NCBI GenBank assembly: GCA_003520205.1
Contig: DOVG01000019.1
Span: forward strand, 1 to 21,414
Reading direction: 5' to 3'
Source of the DNA: Lachnospiraceae bacterium
GTDB lineage: Bacteria; Bacillota; Clostridia; Lachnospirales; Lachnospiraceae
Length of the DNA: 21,414 nucleotides
Shown: positions 16,409-21,414 of the stretch, piece after piece
Numbering within the stretch: position 1 is the first letter of the stretch
Layout: each line of letters begins with the position of its first letter
Position numbers and translations under genes: made by a program
Notes under the pieces: model-generated
Told to the model about the DNA's origin: nothing
The model's input: the letters and a program-made list of their open reading frames with translations, nothing else
Databases searched by the model: none

Positions 16409-17296
16409 ATGAAAAATAGAGGATTTATAAAAAAAGTAACTGGTTTAGGTTTAGTATTTGCGCTGGCACTTTCAACAGTTGCATGTGGTAAGAGCGCTGA
16501 TAATTCATCTGCAGCAAGCACAGAAGTAGAAGAAGGAGTGAAGAAAGTTAAAGTGGCATGGCAGTCTAATTCATATCCTTTGGCTTACGAAGATGATAAT
16601 GGTAATCTGACGGGTTATGAAATAGAAGTGCTAAAGCTTGTTGATGAACAGCTGGCGGACTATGAGTTTGAATATGAACTTGCAGGTGGACAGGATGCAC
16701 AGTATGCAGGACTAAGTTCAGGTAAATATGATCTGGTATTATCAAATGCATTTTATACAAAGGAAAGAGATGAAGCATATTCTCTTCCAAAGAATCCTTT
16801 AGGAGCTTCTCTGGTTGGAATAATTGTCCCAAAGGGAACTGAAGGAATCAAGGATTTTGAAAGTGCTGCTAAGGCTGGTATCAAACTGGCGCCAATTCTT
16901 GCAGGTGATGGTCTCTACTATGTTGTCTATAAGTATAACGAAGAAAATCCTGACAATCAGATAGCTCTTGAGGCAACTGACAGTTCGGATTCATTTATGA
17001 ATGCTATCAGCTGGGTGGCAGATGGCAGATACGACTTTGCTGTATGGCCAAAGAATTATTATGAACAGCTTGTTGTAGCAGATGGCGGAGATCTTCATGA
17101 GTATAACGATAAGCTTGATTTCTATGACTGCCGTTCCGTGTACACATATCCTATCATCAGCAAGGATAAGCCGGAAGTTGCAGAGGCAATAAGCGGTGTG
17201 CTTGGAAGCCTCAAGGAAGAAGGAAAGCTTTCTGAGCTGTCCGAGAAGTTTTATGGTTATGATGCATTTAAGTATGATACTGTGAAGAATGATTAA
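16409..17296 (+). CDS. Polar amino acid ABC transporter substrate-binding lipoprotein
   Basis: A 295-residue periplasmic-type (SBP_bac_3) binding protein. The N-terminus is a lipoprotein signal: KNRGFIKK, a hydrophobic run, then STVAC with the lipidated Cys26. The mature domain starts like cystine/glutamine-type binders (KVAWQSNSYPLAYEDDNG, then GYEIEV) and ends with LGSLKEEGKLSELSEKFYG. I prefer ATG 16409 to ATG 16403 because AAGGAGG (16393-16399) is then 9 bases upstream. It starts 2 bases after the NifX-type gene, so the transporter belongs to the nitrogenase-like operon. Given the neighbours, a sulfur-containing amino acid such as cystine, cystathionine or an S-alkylcysteine is the likely ligand, by analogy with the TcyJKLMN system of Bacillus; specificity is not readable directly. 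Confidence 0.9.
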   Translation: MKNRGFIKKVTGLGLVFALALSTVACGKSADNSSAASTEVEEGVKKVKVAWQSNSYPLAYEDDNGNLTGYEIEVLKLVDEQLADYEFEYELAGGQDAQYAGLSSGKYDLVLSNAFYTKERDEAYSLPKNPLGASLVGIIVPKGTEGIKDFESAAKAGIKLAPILAGDGLYYVVYKYNEENPDNQIALEATDSSDSFMNAISWVADGRYDFAVWPKNYYEQLVVADGGDLHEYNDKLDFYDCRSVYTYPIISKDKPEVAEAISGVLGSLKEEGKLSELSEKFYGYDAFKYDTVKND

Positions 17297-17312
17297 GAAG
17301 TAGGTAGATAAA

Positions 17313-18038
17313 ATGCGAGGATTCAGGTGGGACATTTTCATAGATTTTTTTATCAAGGTTCTTCCCTACATTTATGTGACAATCATATATGTTGTTAGTT
17401 CAGTCTTCTTTGGATTTATGATTGGGCTTGGAATAGCCATGCTTCGATTATCCAGGAGAAAAATACTGAGGGGGATAGGGAGTATTTATGTAACGGTACT
17501 AAGATCAGTCCCATCTGTAGTTCTGCTCTTTATAGTGTATTATGGTCTGCCGCTTTTCCTGAGAACTTATTTTGCGGTAGAGCTGGGGGATATAAATACA
17601 ATACTATATGTTATTGTTACTTTCTCTTTACTGCTCGGTTCGCCTATGTCAGAAATCATAAGGACTTCTTATTTATCTGTTCCGGCGGGACAGTATGAAG
17701 CGGCAGTCATGGTAGGGCTGACACCGGTACAGGCTATAAAAAGGATAGTATTTCCGCAGGGCTTCATCATAGCACTTCCAAATCTTGGAAATATATTCAT
17801 ATTCATGATGAAGGAAGGTGCTTTGGCATATACGATAGGACTTCATGATGTTCTGGGACGAGGAATGTATCTTTCGGGTCTCAAAGCTAACGTATATAAT
17901 CTCGAACTTTATCTGGCACTTGCACTGATTTACTGGCCTTGTACACTTGTTCTGGATAAGGTTTTTAAATTCTGGGAGAAGAAGTTGAGAGATAGAAATA
18001 ATAAAACTAACAAGCAGATGAGGAAGGCCATATGTTAG
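17313..18038 (+). CDS. Amino acid ABC transporter permease, first subunit
   Basis: A 241-residue inner-membrane subunit of the His/Glu/Gln/Cys uptake family (BPD_transp_1), with about five helices. The cytoplasmic EAA loop that contacts the ATPase is present as EAAVMVGLTPVQAIKRIVFP. It starts 16 bases after the binding-protein gene, and its last 7 bases overlap the second permease gene, which should form the other half of a heterodimeric channel. Two distinct permeases with one ATPase is the layout of Bacillus TcyL/TcyM in the TcyJKLMN importer of cystine and related sulfur compounds. The ribosome site is weak (GTAGG), consistent with coupling to upstream translation. Confidence 0.9.
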   Translation: MRGFRWDIFIDFFIKVLPYIYVTIIYVVSSVFFGFMIGLGIAMLRLSRRKILRGIGSIYVTVLRSVPSVVLLFIVYYGLPLFLRTYFAVELGDINTILYVIVTFSLLLGSPMSEIIRTSYLSVPAGQYEAAVMVGLTPVQAIKRIVFPQGFIIALPNLGNIFIFMMKEGALAYTIGLHDVLGRGMYLSGLKANVYNLELYLALALIYWPCTLVLDKVFKFWEKKLRDRNNKTNKQMRKAIC

Positions 18039-18733
18039 ATAGTAGACTAATGCTTGAAAATTTTATAAAGATAGCTGCCTATCTTCCGGTTACGATTAAA
18101 CTGACAATAGGTGCTTTACTTATAGCTTTTCCGATTTCATTTTTATTTGCATTTGCGGAGTTAAAAAAGATTCCGGTTCTATCCTCGCTTGTAAAAGTAT
18201 GGTTGTCGGCGATACGTGGAACGCCTGTTCTTCTTCAGATGTTTACTATATATGCATTAATTCCATTATGGCTGAATAACTTATTTAAAGCCAGTGGCAG
18301 GGAAATAGATATCTACAGCATTGACCCTATATGGTATGCATATGTAGCAATCTCTCTTTCTGCTACGGCATTTCTGACCGAGGCCATAAGATCGGCGATT
18401 TTATCTGTTGATAAAGGACAGAAGGAAGCGGGCTATATGGTAGGACTAAGTAAGTGGCAGGTATATAAGGAGATTATAGTTCCACAGGCCATGACAGTGG
18501 CAGTTCCGATTATGGGAAATGTGATAATAGATGTTATCAAATCTACCTCTTTAGCATTTACGATGTCTGTAACAGAAGTAATGGGAAGTGCCAAAATAAT
18601 TGGAGGTATGACGACAAAGTATCTTGAGATGTATATAGATGCTTTCTTTGTCTACGTAATCTTTATAGTTTTTATTGAGATTTTATTGAAACGTGTAGAA
18701 AAAGCTTTTGCCAGATATAAGAAAACCGTTTAG
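18032..18733 (+). CDS. Amino acid ABC transporter permease, second subunit
   Basis: A 233-residue membrane subunit of the polar amino acid uptake family, paralogous to the preceding permease. It has the same five-helix arrangement and an EAA loop KEAGYMVGLSKWQVYKEIIVP. IRGTPVLLQMFTIYALIP at about residues 65-82 is a well-known block of this family. ATG 18032 overlaps the upstream gene by 7 bases, with AGGAAGG at 18021-18027. The ATPase gene follows after 12 bases. It most likely pairs with the first permease to form the translocation channel of the importer in this operon. Confidence 0.9.
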   Translation: MLDSRLMLENFIKIAAYLPVTIKLTIGALLIAFPISFLFAFAELKKIPVLSSLVKVWLSAIRGTPVLLQMFTIYALIPLWLNNLFKASGREIDIYSIDPIWYAYVAISLSATAFLTEAIRSAILSVDKGQKEAGYMVGLSKWQVYKEIIVPQAMTVAVPIMGNVIIDVIKSTSLAFTMSVTEVMGSAKIIGGMTTKYLEMYIDAFFVYVIFIVFIEILLKRVEKAFARYKKTV

Positions 18734-18745
18734 AGGAGATAAGAA

Positions 18746-19498
18746 GTGATAGAAATAAAAAATGTAAAAAAAAGCTTTAAAAATCTTGAGGTTCTTAAAG
18801 GGGTTTCGCTGGATGTGGAAGATGGGGAGGTTGTAGTAATTCTTGGTCCTTCCGGCTCAGGGAAAACAACTCTTCTCAGATGTATAAGCTTTCTGGAGAA
18901 GGCGGATGAAGGCGAACTAAAGCTGAATAAATATGAAGTAAGTCTGAAAAAAGCAAATAAAAAGCAGATAAATGAACTTCGCAAGAATATGGCTTTTGTA
19001 TTTCAAAATTATAATCTCTTTGCCAATAAGACTGTTTTGGAAAATGTAATGGAAGGTCTTACCGTTGCACGAAAGGTTCCCAGGAAAGAAGCTGAAGAAA
19101 GGGCTCTTGAAGCTCTTGAATGGGTTGGAGTGCTGGACAAAAAAGACTCATATCCATCAGAATTATCGGGAGGTCAGCAGCAAAGAGTTGGAATTGCGAG
19201 AGCTGTAGTTCTTCATCCTGAAGTCATACTATTTGATGAGCCGACTTCGGCGCTTGATCCTGAGCTTGTTGGAGAAGTTCTGGAGATTATCAGAAAAGTA
19301 GCAAGGAGTGGTATCACTATGATAGTAGTAACTCACGAGATAGCATTCGCTGAAGAAGTTGCCAGCAAGATAGTTTTTATGGATGGCGGAGTAGTAGTTG
19401 AACAGGGAAAACCTAATGAGATACTTGTATCCCCTAAGGAAGAGAGAACGAAGGAGTTTCTTGCAAGAGTTCTTCCAAAGGATATGTATTATATATAA
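18746..19498 (+). CDS. Amino acid ABC transporter ATP-binding protein
   Basis: A 250-residue ATPase of the polar amino acid uptake group (GlnQ/TcyN-like). Walker A GPSGSGKTT (34-42), Q-loop VFQNYNLFANKTV, signature LSGGQQQRVGIARA (140-153), Walker B VILFDEPTSALD (160-171) and the H-loop VVTHEIAFAEEV are all intact. It begins with GTG at 18746, preceded by GAGGAG; no ATG fits better. It is the last of the four importer genes and is followed 23 bases later by cysK. The combination of one lipoprotein, two permeases and one ATPase makes the importer complete. Confidence 0.93.
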   Translation: MIEIKNVKKSFKNLEVLKGVSLDVEDGEVVVILGPSGSGKTTLLRCISFLEKADEGELKLNKYEVSLKKANKKQINELRKNMAFVFQNYNLFANKTVLENVMEGLTVARKVPRKEAEERALEALEWVGVLDKKDSYPSELSGGQQQRVGIARAVVLHPEVILFDEPTSALDPELVGEVLEIIRKVARSGITMIVVTHEIAFAEEVASKIVFMDGGVVVEQGKPNEILVSPKEERTKEFLARVLPKDMYYI

Positions 19499-19521
19499 AA
19501 GAAAACAGGGAGGATATTTAT

Positions 19522-20457
19522 ATGGGTAAGATTAAAGAAAGTTCATTGGAATTAATCGGTGAAACACCTATTTTAAGACTTAGCAGATACTCAAATAAGA
19601 GAGGTGTAGAAGGGACAACAATACTTGGTAAGCTGGAATTCCTTAATCCTGCGGGTTCAGTTAAGGACCGTATAGCATATGCTATGGTCGAGGAAGCTGA
19701 AAAGAAAGGAGAACTGAAACCGGGTTCTACTATTATAGAACCAACTTCAGGTAATACAGGTATTGGAATAGCTGCCGTTGCAGCGACTAAAGGTTACCGG
19801 GCTATACTTACTATGCCGGATACCATGAGTGTGGAAAGAAGAAATCTTCTTAAAGCATATGGCGCAGAGATAGTTCTCACAGAAGGTGCTAAAGGAATGA
19901 AGGGAGCTATAGCTAAGGCGGAAGAACTGAAAGAAGAGATAGAGGGAGCTGTTATCCTGGGACAGTTTATTAATCCGGCTAACCCTGAAGCACATAGAAA
20001 GACTACCGGTCCGGAAATATGGGATCAGACAGATGGAAATGTAGACATATTTATAGCCGGTGTCGGAACAGGTGGAACGATAACAGGTGTAGGTGAGTAT
20101 CTGAAACAAAAAAATCCGGATATCAGGATAGTTGCAGTTGAGCCTGCCGGAAGTCCGGTACTTTCACAGGGCAATGCGGGACCTCATAAGATACAGGGAA
20201 TAGGCGCCGGATTTGTTCCGAAGACACTTAATACAGACATATATGATGAAATAATTACAGTTGAAAATGAAGATGCATTTAAGGAAGGAAAAGTATTTGC
20301 CTCAAGTGAAGGTATACTTGTAGGTATATCATCAGGTGCAGCACTTAAGGCGGCTCTGATACTGGCAGAAAGACCTGAAAATGCAGGGAAAACAATAGTT
20401 GCGCTGCTTCCTGATTCAGGTGACAGATATCTGTCTACAGCTCTGTTTAGGGATTAG
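19522..20457 (+). CDS. cysK: Cysteine synthase (O-acetylserine sulfhydrylase)
   Basis: A 311-residue fold-type II PLP enzyme that makes cysteine from O-acetylserine and sulfide. The PLP lysine is Lys48 in NPAGSVKDR, the phosphate/substrate loop PTSGNTG is at 74-80, and the glycine-rich GVGTGGTITG is present. The blocks MSVERRNLLKAYGAE and GPHKIQGIGAGFVP are close to Bacillus CysK. Length is typical. ATG 19522 follows GGGAGG. It is the last gene before the hairpin array and probably the end of the nitrogenase-like operon, where it could capture sulfide released by the upstream enzymes. Some close relatives (MccA/CBS-type) join O-acetylserine or serine to homocysteine, so a cystathionine-forming side role is possible, particularly with luxS next door. 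Confidence 0.92.
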   Translation: MGKIKESSLELIGETPILRLSRYSNKRGVEGTTILGKLEFLNPAGSVKDRIAYAMVEEAEKKGELKPGSTIIEPTSGNTGIGIAAVAATKGYRAILTMPDTMSVERRNLLKAYGAEIVLTEGAKGMKGAIAKAEELKEEIEGAVILGQFINPANPEAHRKTTGPEIWDQTDGNVDIFIAGVGTGGTITGVGEYLKQKNPDIRIVAVEPAGSPVLSQGNAGPHKIQGIGAGFVPKTLNTDIYDEIITVENEDAFKEGKVFASSEGILVGISSGAALKAALILAERPENAGKTIVALLPDSGDRYLSTALFRD

Positions 20458-20493
20458 ATTAAAGCTAAGCACGGAAATCATCTAACAATAGGT

Positions 20494-20599
20494 ACCGATT
20501 TCTGAAAGAAATCGGTGCTCCGAACGGAGAGAGGATACATTCTGCGAAGCAGAATCATAGCTTTTGAAAAAAGCTATGCAATCATGCATAGCATGATTG
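20494..20599 (+). repeat. Array of five consecutive perfect hairpins between cysK and luxS
   Basis: Within 106 bases there are five perfect inverted repeats. Arms 20494-20503/20507-20516 are 10 bp with a GAA loop. Arms 20518-20521/20526-20529 are 4 bp with a GAAC loop. Arms 20539-20545/20549-20555 are 7 bp with a GAA loop. Arms 20556-20565/20569-20578 are 10 bp with a GAA loop. Arms 20579-20587/20591-20599 are 9 bp with an ATA loop. The last three abut with no spacing. None is followed by a T-run, so they are not ordinary terminators. GGTAC occurs at both ends (20491-20495 and 20599-20603). I recognise no known RNA family. It may act as an mRNA processing, stability or pausing element, or be a hairpin-type repeat sequence. 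Confidence 0.8.
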
Positions 20600-20603
20600 G
20601 TAC

Positions 20604-20673
20604 AACATATAGAAACTTGATATCATATATGTTATACTTGTCTGGTACATTTTCTATTAGGAGGAATAGTGAT
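20604..20673 (+). promoter_or_regulatory. Probable luxS promoter
   Basis: An extended -10 element TGTTATACT lies at 20630-20638, about 36 bases ahead of the luxS start; there is no good -35. ACATATA (20605-20611) and TATATGT (20626-20632) form a 7-bp inverted repeat around the central TGATATCA palindrome (20618-20625), overlapping the promoter and possibly serving as an operator. The strong ribosome site TAGGAGG at 20658-20664 fixes ATG 20674 as the start. Confidence 0.45.
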
Positions 20674-21198
20674 ATGGATTTAATTCCAAGCTTTTCGGTT
20701 GACCATACAAAGATAGTTCCGGGTATTTTTGTCAGCAGAGTAGATGTGCTTGAAGATCAGCTGGTTACAACATATGATGTCAGAGTCACAAGACCAAATA
20801 TAGAGCCGGCCATAGATGTTGCAGCAATGCATTCGCTGGAACATATTATAGCTACATACCTGAGAAATGATTCTGAGTGGAAGGATCAGGTGATATATTG
20901 GGGACCGATGGGATGTCTGACAGGTTTTTATCTGATTCTGAAGGGAAATCATAAACCGGAAGAAATATATAATCTGCTTCTTAATGCCTTTAAGTCAGTA
21001 GAGGAAACAGAGGAAGTGCCTGGAGCATTACCGGTTAACTGCGGTAATTATCTGATGCATAATCTCCCTATGGCTAAATGGCAGGCAAGAAAATTCGCTC
21101 AGTATCTGGCCGAAAATGCAGATAATCCTGCCATCTTTGAATACCCTAAGTCTGAGAGACTTGTAACAGAGGATGGTCGGGAATTCTTTGATTCATAG
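20674..21198 (+). CDS. luxS: S-ribosylhomocysteine lyase (autoinducer-2 synthase)
   Basis: A 174-residue metalloenzyme, the usual LuxS size. It cleaves S-ribosylhomocysteine to homocysteine and DPD, the precursor of autoinducer-2. The metal-binding HxxEH motif is His53-Ser-Leu-Glu-His57, the third metal ligand is Cys123 in NCGNY, and the catalytic cysteine is Cys81 in GPMGCLTGFY; SFSVDHTK at the N-terminus is also a family block. An in-frame extension back to 20515 would translate the hairpin array and is not credible. Its position after cysK suggests that the homocysteine it produces enters the trans-sulfuration chemistry of the operon. It probably has its own promoter and is closed by its own terminator. 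The partner nucleosidase gene (mtnN) is not in the window. Confidence 0.96.
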   Translation: MDLIPSFSVDHTKIVPGIFVSRVDVLEDQLVTTYDVRVTRPNIEPAIDVAAMHSLEHIIATYLRNDSEWKDQVIYWGPMGCLTGFYLILKGNHKPEEIYNLLLNAFKSVEETEEVPGALPVNCGNYLMHNLPMAKWQARKFAQYLAENADNPAIFEYPKSERLVTEDGREFFDS

Positions 21199-21205
21199 AA
21201 GTTAT

Positions 21206-21244
21206 AAAAAAGTGTAAATGCTGTATGCATCTGCACTTTTTTTT
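21206..21244 (+). terminator. Intrinsic terminator after luxS
   Basis: AAAAAAGTG (from 21206) pairs with CACTTTTTT (21234-21242), with an inner ATGC/GCAT stem (21218-21221 with 21227-21230) and a TGTAT loop. Eight T (21237-21244) follow. This marks the end of the sulfur region. Confidence 0.85.
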
Positions 21245-21378
21245 ATTGCGATTCAGACTCATAGAAAAGTTTATGTTAATTAGTTGCGGATTTGTTGCGC
21301 TTTGGATGATATACTTTGAAATGTGGTAAGCAGATATGATTAAAAAATAACTTTTTTGAATTTAAGGAGGGTATAAGG
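21245..21378 (+). promoter_or_regulatory. Upstream region of the gene cut by the window end
   Basis: An AT-rich 134-base stretch. TATACT at 21310-21315 is a reasonable -10 candidate; the nearest -35-like hexamer TTGCGG (21284-21289) is spaced 20 bases away, which is long. TTGCG is repeated at 21284-21288 and 21295-21299. AAGGAGG at 21364-21370 is a strong ribosome site for ATG 21379. Confidence 0.4.
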
Positions 21379-21414
21379 ATGAAAGAAGTAGATGAAATAA
21401 TACAAGAAAATGAG
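21379..21414 (+). CDS. Start of an unidentified gene, truncated by the window end
   Basis: Twelve codons from ATG 21379 are visible (MKEVDEIIQENE), preceded by AAGGAGG 8 bases upstream. The reading frame is open to the window edge. The fragment is acidic and too short to assign to any family. It follows the luxS terminator and a candidate promoter, so it belongs to a separate transcription unit. Confidence 0.6.
   Translation, partial: MKEVDEIIQENE

Noticed and set aside
20491..20530. GGTACCG followed by a hairpin, recalling a T-box antiterminator
   Set aside because: The conserved AGGGTGGNACCGCG box is not present, no specifier stem is visible and no terminator with a T-run follows.
20494..20599. 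CRISPR array
   Set aside because: The repeated element is structural (hairpins with unlike arms), not a constant repeat with spacers, and no cas gene is near.
20494..20599. Intrinsic terminator of the operon ending in cysK
   Set aside because: No hairpin is followed by a T-run. It could still affect termination or processing, but not as a standard intrinsic terminator.
20515..20673. In-frame N-terminal extension of LuxS starting at 20515
   Set aside because: It would translate the hairpin array, does not resemble LuxS, and lacks a ribosome site, whereas TAGGAGG at 20658-20664 directs ATG 20674, which gives the normal 174-residue protein.

Overview
The window looks like chromosomal DNA of an anaerobic, low-GC Firmicute, most likely a Lachnospiraceae member of the Butyrivibrio/Lachnospira/Roseburia type. 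This rests on AT-rich coding sequence full of AGA and ATA codons, strong AGGAGG-type ribosome sites, ATP-driven uptake genes typical of Clostridia, and oxygen-sensitive enzymes. Assignment below family level is not supported. Every gene reads on the + strand and no gene-free stretch reaches 300 bases. There is no sign of an insertion sequence, tRNA, rRNA or CRISPR array.

Left part (1-5062): a TetR-family regulator, a terminator, then a closely packed exporter operon holding an MFS drug-type efflux pump, an FtsX/MacB-type ABC permease and its ATPase. A 17-bp inverted repeat ahead of the pump, and a matching half-site at the first bases of the window, look like operators of the TetR protein.

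Middle part (5063-8806): a DUF3737 beta-helix-type protein, a MalY/PatB-type C-S lyase and a MATE exporter, ending in a clear intrinsic terminator.

Right part (8807-21244): the most interesting region, apparently one transcript of about 11.5 kb. It encodes a Cys/Met-metabolism PLP enzyme (cystathionine lyase/synthase family), a second MalY/PatB C-S lyase, a short NifB-type radical SAM protein, a NifH-like Fe protein, NifD-like and NifK-like subunits, a stand-alone NifX-type cofactor carrier, a four-gene polar amino acid ABC importer, and cysteine synthase CysK. luxS follows after an array of five perfect hairpins. The NifDK-like pair keeps all six P-cluster-type cysteines and the cofactor-binding cysteine. 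It has lost the Gln/His residues that N2 reduction needs and the cofactor His ligand. There is no nifE, nifN, nifV or molybdate transporter in the window.

The best reading is that this is not a nitrogen-fixation locus. It looks like a nitrogenase-like reductase built into organosulfur uptake and cysteine/homocysteine metabolism, by analogy with the methylthio-alkane reductase MarBHDK of Rhodospirillum rubrum. In this model the ABC importer brings in a sulfur compound, the nitrogenase-like enzyme and C-S lyases release thiol or sulfide, and CysK, the PLP enzyme and LuxS-derived homocysteine feed cysteine and methionine pools. The substrate is inference. The last 36 bases begin a further gene that leaves the window.
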